Assembly (NCBI GenBank): GCA_014058105.1
Contig: JACGCM010001217.1
Location: 806,001-870,000, forward strand
Origin: Kingdonia uniflora
Taxonomy: Eukaryota > Streptophyta > Magnoliopsida > Ranunculales > Circaeasteraceae
Reading direction: 5' to 3'
DNA length: 64,000 nt
In this document: positions 33,501 to 42,308 of the stretch, one piece after another
Numbering within the stretch: position 1 is the first letter of the stretch
Layout of the letters: each line of letters opens with the position of its first letter
Translations under genes and position numbers: made by a program
Notes under the pieces: model-generated
Databases searched by the model: none
Told to the model about the DNA's origin: nothing
The model's input: the letters and a program-made list of their open reading frames with translations, nothing else

Positions 33501-36500
33501 TAAAATCCTTAATTTTTGCGTAAATTTTATTTTAGTTTTAACCAAATTTGATTGCTACGTAAGCATTAAATTTGGTTTGAAGAGTGGAAAAAAAAGTCAA
33601 ATTTGATGATCTAATATGACTTTAGACAATTTGACTTTAATTTGGAGAGTTGGGTGTAGGTGTTTTTATAAGGATTTGGCTCTTCAAATTTGCCTTTAAG
33701 CCAATATAGAGAGTCGACTATAGATGCTCTTATGTTTTTCAACAGTGCTACTTTTGTAATTTTCTTTTACATCCAATCCCTTATTTTATGGCTATTATGC
33801 CGTGGATATGGGTTGATATAGTATGTGTAATTGTCGACTCAGATTAGGCATCGATAATCTAAATATGTTTGCAATATCAATCATCGATAATCTCATTTTT
33901 ATGTACTAAAATTGTCGATATAAAGAATATTCGACAATATTTTATCCACCAAAATTGTCGATTTAGAGGATATTCGAGACAATATCTTATGTACCCAAAA
34001 TTTTAATATAAAGAATATTTGTCAATATTTTATACACAAAAATTGTCGATTTAGAGAATATTCGATAATATACACCAAGTTTGTCAATGTATAGAATATT
34101 AGACTATTTTATGTGCCAAAATTGTCGGGAAATTTTATTTTCCAATATTGCACAAAACCAATGTTTATCTTCTTATTCAAAATTTTTATTAAAAAAAATT
34201 GATATACATAATGAGACGAAAATTGTTGAAGTCTGGGCATATTGTATTGTTTTTGAGGAGTCGGGGAGAGTAGAATCAAGCGCTTCTACAACCGGAAAAA
34301 GATCCGTCTAGAGGGAGAAATTTGTCGCGAGGCTAAGATCAGCTTTTACCACTATTGTGGGAAAGATCTACTTTTAATACTGTCGCACAAGGGATAAATC
34401 ATCTTCTTCAACAACCACGATGGAGAAATATGAGATTTTGAATCTTTAATGGGAGACTAGAGAGAGAGAGGGGAAGGTGAGAGAGCTTTGAGGAATCAAA
34501 TTTAAACTTTCCAATAATAGAGAGATTGAAACATGTGAAGAGAGTTATTCCTCTAATCTCAACCACACATTTGGATGGTTGGGATTTGTCTGGGAATCCG
34601 TTCCCAACTTTTAAACACTTTTAATCATCTAACTTCTTCATATCTACCAGATACAATTGAGTTATTATTAATCTCATTGTACGTACTTTATTCAACACTT
34701 TCTATAATAACTAGAAATAAAATACATTCGTTTGATTATCACAACAGATCAACGATATCCCCGATAAATCACCGATATAATCGACATTTAGCCGATATAT
34801 CATATGTATCGGCCGATATATCTAAGATATCGGTCACAAAACTGACATTTAAGTACATTAGATCGCAATGTCATTTTGAGCAAATGTCGCCCGATATATT
34901 GGTTGTATCGCCGACATCTCGGAAAATGAAATGGCCAACATTTCTTTCAATAACGATATTTAAAACGTTAGTCACATGAAGTAAATTCTATCCTTGTGAA
35001 TCCCAACATTTCAGTAGCGGAACCATCTTCCAACCAATTTTGAGACCAAAAACTTAGTTTGCCCATTGCCCAATGCCCAATACCTAAGTTGTGTGCACAG
35101 TAGTAAGCTAGTTACTCATTAGTTTAAATAAGTTCGATGCAAATGATACATTAGCCTTCGGCCAATAATATATTTGTGCTTCAAAAATCTAGACCAGAGA
35201 GAATTTTTGTAAACAAGATTCCACATCTTCTTGAGGATACAACTTTTGGCAATATTCTAGAACTCTTTAATATACAAATACCAGCTACATCTTTAGGAAT
35301 ACACAGATATTTCCAAGCAATCCACTTCTTTTTTGTATCCTCAAATAACTCCCCCAAAGAATTCAGAAGAAAATAAAAACAGAAAATAATTTTTATAGCC
35401 TGTCAATGACTAATTTCGGTTTATGAGAACAAAATGAAAGATACAGACGCATGGATTTGAGAGTATAAAAGACTAAGATAAGCTTCCTACGACTTGATAA
35501 TAATCTCCCTTTTCAACCTTCAATTTTCTTTTACACTTTGCTGAATGGACTATAATAGTGAGATGCTTTACTTTACCACAGGAGATAAGAGCACTCAGAT
35601 ATGTAAGAAGGAAGGGTCTTTGTAACTTGCTGGGAACTATTGTTTCTCAACACATTAGATTTGTCACTATTTTCGTGATTTACAGTCTTTGTGCCTAATA
35701 AATATGTATTTGCTCTGCTAGTTGATGATGTTTTCATGGGAATGCCGTTTAGGATCTTTATCATGATATTGGTCTGATATTCTGTTTTTGTTGTATATGT
35801 TTGTTGGTCTCAGGAGAGAAGCATTTTACTCTCCTCCCTCCCACGGACGTACACCGCATGTACATTCGACAATATCCAGTTGCTCAATACTCCTACTCGG
35901 AGGATACTAAAGAATTCACATTAGAACTTGAAAAGCCATTGAGATATGTTCCTTGGTGCAGTGTTAATCCGTACCCAACCTCCGATAGTAAAGATCGTGA
36001 AATGTCGTCATTTCCATTGTATTTCAATGGACCCAAGCCATTCGAGTGTACGGTGAAGGCTGGGGAGATTCTCTATTTGTAAGTATCTACTGAACAAAGA
36101 ACTCCCATGTCTTAATTTATTTCTTCTTACATAATAGTAAAGTTTGAATTAGATATAGATCTCTGACTTTGAATTGAGAGAAAACCTGAATGACTAGTAG
36201 AGTTATCTTACTACCATCTTTAGGACGTTAATCCCTTTTGTCCAAGAATGTGGAGTAGGCAGGTTCCTTTTTTACCATTTCTCGATTTCAAGCCTTAAAA
36301 ACTTCGCTATCATGAAAGCAAAAGAAAACACACAGAAATACCAAAATATACACAATCAAGACACACAAGTGCAAGGTGACATAAGATATTGTTTATTATC
36401 ATGAAACTATTACTGTACTTGTGAAGATGTTTATAATTGGTGGTGATAATGCAGGCCGAGCATGTGGTTTCATTATGTACGACAAAGTCCAGATGACAGA

Positions 36501-36784
36501 GGCCTTGCCATTGCAGTTAACTATTGTAAGGGCACGAGAGTGTATTTAAACTTAATTTTCCTTCCTGAGTTGATCAATGTTTCTAAGTTAGATTTTTTAT
36601 TCGTATTGCAGGGTATGATATGCAGTTCGATATCAAGTATGCTTACTTCAACTTTCTGCAGTCGATTCATCACCCGTTATTATCTCGCAATTCACCATCT
36701 GAAGAAGTGGAAGATGCATGTAATGAAAAAGAAAATTGTAATCTTAATCTGCCTGTTATCAAAAGTTCCAGACAGCAAAACTAA
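24548..36784 (+). CDS. JMJ32: JmjC-domain protein, JMJD7/JMJ32 type (Fe(II)/2-oxoglutarate hydroxylase or demethylase)
   Basis: Four exons join in frame: 24548-25109, 35814-36078, 36455-36525 and 36612-36784, giving 356 aa. All junctions are GT-AG with codons split correctly. The order matches JMJD7: an N-terminal cupin-like domain (PSPLQFLRDFVSPNKPFIIS), then the metal-binding HKD at H175/D177 in SETSFHKDHYENLYAVVSG. Exon 2 opens GEKHFTLLPPTD and carries VKAGEILYLPSMWFHYV with the distal His at residue 282. The end of the domain reads IAVNYWYDMQFDIKYAYFNF. All three iron ligands are present. Human JMJD7 is a lysyl hydroxylase; Arabidopsis JMJ32 is reported as an H3K27me3 demethylase affecting flowering at warm temperature. 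The 10.7-kb intron 1 separates HKD from the rest and contains a full antisense Copia, a MITE and an AT-rich array, so correct splicing across it matters. Confidence 0.88.
25254..25496 (-). repeat. 3' LTR of the intronic Copia (243 bp)
   Basis: Matches 32043-32305 except for substitutions and a gap in the region around TTATGTGTTC. It ends CTAACA on the plus strand, directly next to the polypurine tract complement. Confidence 0.9.
25497..25508 (-). other. Polypurine tract of the intronic Copia
   Basis: The minus strand reads CCCAAGGGGGAG immediately before the 3' LTR, the usual second-strand primer position. Confidence 0.75.
25730..26290 (-). pseudogene. Copia RNase H remnant
   Basis: On the minus strand GYADAGYLSDPHKGRSQSGY is followed, after one stop, by KQTMVTTSSNHAEIIALHEA, GRECFWLRSMINHI, TTLYEDNAACIVQVKGGFIK and TEHISPKFFHIHELQ. 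This is the standard order of the Copia C-terminal RNase H, ending in VHSADNLADLFTKAL. Confidence 0.88.
27024..27245 (-). pseudogene. Copia reverse transcriptase fragment
   Basis: KARIVAQEIFKRSGIDCNVT followed by YYPVMDAITLQYL corresponds to the KARLVAQGF..RPGIDY..T.SPV.D..T.R block of Copia RT. Neighbouring RT sequence toward 26300 is scattered over three frames. Confidence 0.75.
29360..30083 (-). pseudogene. Copia gag remnant
   Basis: It begins MSTMLNNVEFPPLLLTGVNY and continues FILRHHIQDDLKTAYLNKVE, LWASLSGRYGHH, then, after a frame change at 29667, RENLKTHAVLIQALLLFENN and an Arg/Gly-rich stretch. A decayed zinc knuckle (HWFRDCKVP) follows in another frame near 29360. The order fits Copia Gag. 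Confidence 0.82.
30180..30600. repeat. Two diverged direct repeats in the leader of the intronic Copia
   Basis: Blocks at about 30187-30370 and 30425-30600 share GTGCGTTTTAATAGA, GCTATTCAAAACCACTA and AAATTTTACCC/AAATTTACCCC strings in the same order. The copies are roughly 180 bp each and clearly diverged. Confidence 0.75.
31295..31631. promoter_or_regulatory. Cluster of CACGTG and TGACGTCA palindromes in the Copia leader
   Basis: CACGTG occurs at 31295, 31306, 31341, 31427, 31459, 31480 and 31524. The 8-bp palindrome TGACGTCA occurs at 31550, 31571 and 31624. These are G-box and C-box/CRE-type sites bound by plant bZIP and bHLH factors. The tract is GC-rich compared with its surroundings. 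Function as an enhancer is inferred only. Confidence 0.75.
32043..32305 (-). repeat. 5' LTR of the intronic Copia (263 bp)
   Basis: Begins TGTTGGGATATGATC and ends CTCCTAACA on the plus strand. In element orientation it is followed by CGTTATCAGCACGC, a string common after plant Copia LTRs and probably the primer-binding site. Confidence 0.9.
33365..33729. mobile_element. MITE with 20-bp terminal inverted repeats (365 bp)
   Basis: The left end GAGCATCTGTAGTCGACTCT and the right end, whose complement is GAGCATCTATAGTCGACTCT, differ at one base. There is no coding content. Flanks read TTT on the left and TTA on the right; a TTA-type duplication (PIF/Harbinger, Tourist-like) with one mutated base is possible. 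A similar lone end is seen near 3383. Confidence 0.75.
33908..34130. repeat. Degenerate tandem array of about five 43-bp units
   Basis: Each unit carries AAAATTGTCGAT, then TAAAGAATATTCGACAATAT and a TTTAT tail. Because TTGTCGA and TCGACAA are complementary, each unit can fold as a small hairpin. Copies differ by several bases and small indels. Confidence 0.82.
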
Positions 36785-38027
36785 TAAATTAAATATGTAA
36801 AATCTGAAGTTCTCGCCATGCGATCGATTTATGAGCATTATTTTGTGAAATTTTACTCATGATCTTTAATCCCCTTCACGGTTATGCGTTTCTTTTCTTC
36901 CTGCCTGATAGAAGGACCTTTATGAACTGTCTGTCGTTGCTCAGGATCTTTGGTTCCGCATCAACCCTTCTACCTCCATATACTACACTTCTTCTTTCAA
37001 TGTAAAATTATACTGCTGAGGCCTACTGTCTCCATAATTTTTTTGTTGCCGATTATGTGCCCTGAGTTTCGGTCTATAGGGCCACCAGCATGGTATACAA
37101 CCAATTTACCATATTTGAGTACTTTTCCCCTAAAGGATGATGAATGGGCCTTGTCGTGCTTTGGTGGAAACAAATACTGAAGGACTGAGAGAGTAGTGGG
37201 TGGTCCTTAATGCTTGTCTAATCATAAATTTGAAACCATATGGTCCAGAGAAAAGGAGAGATAGATGTTCCATCCTTTTCGGTATAATGTGAATCACACC
37301 TATATACCACTTGGAAGAGGAAATAATTGTGAATGCATATCTATGTACCTGTCAGCCCTCCTGTACCGTGAAACCTGGTGGTCGAAAACGAATTCCCCTC
37401 ATTAGGTATGCCCCAGACAGAAGATAATTCTCATAACATTGACACAAATGAATTTGTAGCAACACGTGGGAAACTCGTTGATTTTATGTTTCCAATCTTC
37501 TCTTGAAATTTCCAATTTTTCCCAATATCTTTGATACTACTACCTATGTTCTGCGAGAAAAGGAAATAAAAATCATGTCAGCAGTGTTGCAAATATATCT
37601 GATCGTTTTTTTTTTCAGGATGCCGAGATATCTCTAGCTCTGTTAACAATATCATTCTTCAAACAAAATAACTGTTACTGCAATCACCACTCTATTGTCT
37701 CTCACTGTCTCACAACCACATTGCTTCAATCCTTGCCCTGTTTTCTCCTCTGACACGCCTAAATCTTTTACGGATAATCGATGATTATGCATGTGGGCAA
37801 TCAAACACACCGAGCACATAAGACATCAGGTGAATGAAAAACAATAGAAATGCTAGTTTTTCTCCTATTGTACACTGGATACACGACATAATAACAATTT
37901 TACCGAGGTTAAACTTTTGAGTAATCACTACGATTATTTGCTCCTCTACTTGATTGTCTTTGATCGATCAGATCTTATTGTATAAGTTTTTCTTTACCTT
38001 GTATGTATTTGTCTACTTTTACAGCTT
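36785..38027. other. Spacer between convergent JMJ32-like and CCD4 genes
   Basis: It holds the 3' UTRs of the two convergent genes. Frames such as 36950-37180 have no recognisable motif. No element was identified. Confidence 0.5.
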
Positions 38028-39806
38028 CTAGAGGTCAGTACCCCTCACGAATAGTCCGTGAAAACCATAAGGGACCCGCCGAGGCAGCTTGACTGCAGCC
38101 ACGATATCTAAGCTGGGTGATTTTGCATCCATCACTAGGAACCGAGACTCCCCAGTATTCTCATCATGGACGTAGGTCACCACGTACCCATCGTCTTCAT
38201 CGCCAGTGTTCTCTGAGTCCTTCGCAACAAAAAATGGTTCACCCCCATAACACCCTCGCCCAAACATCCTACTGGCAACAATGCATTCTTGGTGCTCCCC
38301 TTGTGACCAATCCAGCTTCACCACCCCTGATATCTTTGGCATTGGATCACCCACGGCCGCGTACCCATACCGGTTTTTCTTTCCTAGGTATGTCGGGTTG
38401 ATCACTCCAAAGTCCAAATTCCTCGCGGAAATGGGAAACCTGGACACGATCCCAGTCTTCATATTAATCTTCACCTTCTCAACCGACGCATGAATTAGCT
38501 CCATCCTTTCCAATGTGTGCTCCACTGATAATATATTGGGTGCGATTAGGACGATAGAGTCATCCCCTTCATCCCACGCGTTGATTGCATGGATCATGTT
38601 GAATCCTGGTACATTGAACCATTTCATCTTCAATTCGTCCGTCGCATATCTAGGGATCACACCGATCCTTGGCACCTTATTAAGATCTGAACCCACTGGC
38701 GAACCACTTCCCACAATCATCTCCACCGGGTTCATCCCTATCTGTATATCACCAAATATTGCGTACTTATTCGTGATTGCAAAGTCATGAAGAAACGTCG
38801 GAGTTACCATGGAAAATATGGGTACATCCGCTTGCTTAGACCCATTGGCATCAAAGCGGAAATATGTTAGATATGGTGGCATGGGGCTGTATCGAAAAGC
38901 AAATGTCTCGCCCGTGTCTGAATCCACTTTCGGGTGGGCAGTCATGCTCATGAACAATTTCCCGTCAAAATCATGGCGGCCAATTGTCTCAATATCACCA
39001 TCTGGAGTCACACGAATGGCATAAGGAAGATCAGATTCTCCAAGAGCAAAGAGCTTGTTTGAAAAGGAAGCCAGGCTAGTGTTAGCAAGACCAATGCCAT
39101 TGCCAGGATTATATTGTCCTGCAAGGACTCTAGCAGCGGTGAGAGCACCCCGGGCAACAACGGCAGGCATGCCATTAAAACCTGAGAAAACATTGGGCAA
39201 CACCGGATGACTAGCTTGACGCTCAATGCTGTATTTGTAGGTCTTGACGTAACGGCTACAAAGGGTAGCACGGCCTTGTGAGAATTTAATGGAGTGCAGC
39301 ATTCCATCTCCGTCAAAAAGGTGGTAAGGACCGCGTGGGAGGTATTGTGGGTTGGGTCCATTACGGATGTAAGCACCACCGTCCAGACACGATGGGATCT
39401 TACCTTCAATAACAGGGCAATCAGTAGGGGGAAGCTCATCCACCGGGGCGAAGTTTTGAGAGAGTACGAACTTAGGATCAACAGAAGGACGCATTGGAGG
39501 GTCTATGAAGTTATTGACGATATCATCCAACGCATTGAGAATTGTGGTAGGGAGTGATGCTTCTGGTAATCTTTTCCTAGTTGAAGTAAGAGAAGAAGGT
39601 CTAGTAGTAGTACTATTGTTGAGGTCTGAGGATGTTCGTCTGTCTGGTACTGAAGGAGGTGCTGTTGTTTTCTTCGTCGTAGTATTAGGTTTGTCTTCGA
39701 TTCTTACGGAGGACACTTGGAAGAGGAGAGTAGGAGAAGAAGACATGAGATTTGTAGGAGTTGTATGGGAGAATTTGGGTAAGAGCGAGGATGACAAGAT
39801 ATCCAT
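38028..39806 (-). CDS. CCD4: Carotenoid cleavage dioxygenase 4
   Basis: Single-exon frame of 592 aa. The Ser/Thr-rich, acid-poor N-terminus (MDILSSSLLPKFSHTTPTNL and on to about residue 85) resembles a plastid transit peptide; CCD4 proteins sit in plastoglobules. The beta-propeller dioxygenase follows, with GGAYIRNGPNPQYLPRGPYH and LFDGDGMLHSIKF. The four iron-binding histidines are visible: H291 (MTAHPKVD), H340 (TFLHDFAIT), H406 (NMIHAINAWDEGDD) and H583 (PYGFHGLFV). The C-terminus VPYGFHGLFVRGTDL is complete. The enzyme oxidatively cleaves carotenoids at 9,10(9',10') double bonds, giving ionones and apocarotenoids, and influences petal and seed colour. Length and lack of introns fit known CCD4 genes. 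No lesion is seen. Confidence 0.95.
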   Translation of the reverse strand: MDILSSSLLPKFSHTTPTNLMSSSPTLLFQVSSVRIEDKPNTTTKKTTAPPSVPDRRTSSDLNNSTTTRPSSLTSTRKRLPEASLPTTILNALDDIVNNFIDPPMRPSVDPKFVLSQNFAPVDELPPTDCPVIEGKIPSCLDGGAYIRNGPNPQYLPRGPYHLFDGDGMLHSIKFSQGRATLCSRYVKTYKYSIERQASHPVLPNVFSGFNGMPAVVARGALTAARVLAGQYNPGNGIGLANTSLASFSNKLFALGESDLPYAIRVTPDGDIETIGRHDFDGKLFMSMTAHPKVDSDTGETFAFRYSPMPPYLTYFRFDANGSKQADVPIFSMVTPTFLHDFAITNKYAIFGDIQIGMNPVEMIVGSGSPVGSDLNKVPRIGVIPRYATDELKMKWFNVPGFNMIHAINAWDEGDDSIVLIAPNILSVEHTLERMELIHASVEKVKINMKTGIVSRFPISARNLDFGVINPTYLGKKNRYGYAAVGDPMPKISGVVKLDWSQGEHQECIVASRMFGRGCYGGEPFFVAKDSENTGDEDDGYVVTYVHDENTGESRFLVMDAKSPSLDIVAAVKLPRRVPYGFHGLFVRGTDL

Positions 39807-39918
39807 TGTTTTATTTTTGCCTCAGTACCTAGAAGGGCTTTGTATATTTTTTAAAGAAAGATGAAAACTCCTGAAATCTCAAGTTTCAGACAATGAGAAG
39901 GGAGAGTTTTATTTGTCA

Positions 39919-39927
39919 GTATTTATG
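39919..39927 (-). promoter_or_regulatory. Possible TATA box of CCD4
   Basis: The minus strand reads CCATAAATACTG about 115 bp upstream of the ATG, the best TATA-like string in the proximal promoter. No transcript data are available. Confidence 0.4.
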
Positions 39928-39929
39928 GC

Positions 39930-41533
39930 CTGGGGTTGGAAGAGAGGCTCAGAAACTATGGAGTATGGAATGTGTTTTCGCTATCAGTCTTACTTGTTTT
40001 GAAGTTGTGCAGTTGACAGAAAAGTTGACACGTGCAGATGATTGCTCGAATAGTGCGAATCTTAAGACTCCAAACTCGAATTCCACCCCCTTTCTGTAAA
40101 ATCTAGAGATTGAAGAATTAAACTCGCCTCTCCCATTATTTTGTAGGGCACCAATTATTGGCAGACGATCCCCACGATTTTTGGCAGGGTCTCCCAAACT
40201 AAGAACTGATTGCTTTTAACCATATGGATCCTGCAGAAATATAATGTAGGTATCTGCAACTTCCCATTTTGCAGACTCTCACAAGAGCCAGAAAAAAACA
40301 AACTGAACTCCCAACTCTAATACTGTCATTGCGTTTTCTTCCAGAATTAGGAAAAAGTCTTTATTGTTGTTTAGAATGCAGTTCATGGCATCTTCTGTCA
40401 TTTGCATTTTCTTTCAGCTAGTTTTGATTTTAGCGCATTTGTCTAAAGGTAGGAGAACAACCCTATTGTTGTTTAGGCATGTACTCCAATCACCCCCTCT
40501 CTAGCTCTCTCCTGGACAAGTTGGTGTATTGTTCTCTCCGTATCTCTCAACATCGCATAATCTCCACACGCGTAGGAGAAAAGCTTCCCCTGCCAATCGT
40601 AATCTTCCAATGCCCCGACTACATTTTTGTCCTTAGTAAAAGGAAAAAGAGAGGTATGCGTTCTGAAGACATTGTGCCCCATCATTTGATAGACGAAGCG
40701 TTAGCACCCGTGTGAACGCATGTGAGTAGCGAAGACACGTAGACGAAGACGAGATCTCAGCCGTCTATCACACAGTATGGACTGATGACATGTCAATGCC
40801 CACATGCACTAACAACAACGAATTAAATTGCTGATGTGGACTCCCGGGCATGAAGTAACACTTGTATATACATGTGTAATTGTGTAGATGGAGGGATATA
40901 TTCATCATATCCACAAACAGATATTGGGGGTGGATAAAATTGGGAAATCTCTTTCCTATTAATTCATTATCCACATTGATAGTTTAGATAATTGCTTATT
41001 ATGAAGTACAAACTTATATCCACCCAAATATCTACTCCATTCGTTTTTCCTAAAAATTATTAATTGGGGTATTATTACTGTCTCATCTTATTTTGTTTAA
41101 TTGTGTTTCTTTCACATCAACCAGATAATGCCACGTCTAATACATTTGAACTTGAATCTGGGCGACTGTATGAATGGGATCCTGTGTTCTCCAATAATGT
41201 ACACAACCTTGTTGAATTTACAGATAGGGGACCTAAGAAGCAAGTGTTTGATGGTGATAATTAGCAACTAGATCAAATATATCTTGGGAGGAGAGTTTTG
41301 AATCAACCAATTATAAGTCTTTGAATGCAAAAAGTTAAAGAAGCGTAAGTCTACCCATGGACGATGCAAACATGTACGTCAAGGGGTCAGAAGTATGCGT
41401 ACACTCAAACGGAGAGGACTCCTAATATTTCCACAACCTCCAAAAATTGTACTCATTCAAACTCCACATATTTGTCATTGAGCTAAGAAGAATGCTAAAA
41501 ACTAAAATATCATGCATTCTGATTCTCAGTACC
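39930..41533. other. CCD4 upstream region and spacer, no supported gene
   Basis: Contains short frames only. A minus-strand frame at 40473-40685 (ALEDYDWQGKLFSYACGDYA) and a plus-strand frame at 41064-41264 (RLYEWDPVFSNNVHNLVEFT) look protein-like but I do not recognise them. They may be gene fragments. Confidence 0.4.
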
Positions 41534-41538
41534 CCATG

Positions 41539-42303
41539 TGTCACGGCCCGGCTCGGGACCACCTCTACAGTGCTCCGAGCACAGCGGAATATGAGGCTGT
41601 GCGGTGTACATGCATGTGCGGCCGGCATGCACAATCTTTCTTCACTAGGCGCACCGGCGCCTGTGGAATATACTCACGGATGCTAGAGCGGCATCCGGTT
41701 CATCTTAGATACTCGTGAGGGGTCATCGAATATGTATCCGGAATAGGCGGCAACGCTGAAGGTTCCCTCAATAATCCCTACAACGTAATCACTCGTGACT
41801 GAGCACGAGGTACAGAAAGCACACCTGTCCTGGCAGCGGATCAGGGTAGCTCAATATGCCGGGTTCTAGATATATAAAAGGGACGATGAGTCTGGACTAG
41901 CTGGACGATGAGTCTGGACTAGCGGGTCCACGTTCATCTGGAAAAGCGGCCCGCATTGCAAGGCAATGTCTCCTGACATTTCCTATGCCAAGGAAAACTC
42001 ATGAACATCCCTTGTGGATAGTCCATAAGCCAGGGTCCTAGATAACCAAGCTATAAAACTTATTTTTTCATGGGGAGGTTTAGACCAACTTCCTCCTTAA
42101 TATAGCTACTAAGTAATTACCTTGTTTCCAAAAGGAAACATCAAAAGTGGAGACGAAGCGTACTGGCACTTCTCGGCCCCTTAACCAAATCCGTTTTCAA
42201 CGAAACTTGACGTGTAGCTATATTAGGATATAAAGAACATATATCCAAGGTCAGAACTCAAAACGCTCAGGTAGATTTCCTTGGCGTTCGCTGGGTCGTC
42301 ACA
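41539..42303 (+). mobile_element. Solo LTR (765 bp) with CCATG target duplication
   Basis: Starts TGTCACGGCCCGGCTCGGG, ends GGGTCGTCACA, and is flanked by CCATG at 41534-41538 and 42304-42308. A TATA box TATATAAAAG at 41871-41880 gives plus orientation. A 22-bp tandem duplication (GGACGATGAGTCTGGACTAG) lies immediately downstream at 41881-41923. Length and GC-rich U3 suggest a Gypsy-type LTR, but no internal part remains to prove it. Confidence 0.87.
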
Positions 42304-42308
42304 CCATG

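Noticed and set aside
38117..39864. Several open frames antisense to or in other frames of CCD4 (for example 39505-39864 plus, 39008-39481 minus)
   Set aside because: They are shadows of the high-constraint CCD4 reading frame and show no motif of their own.
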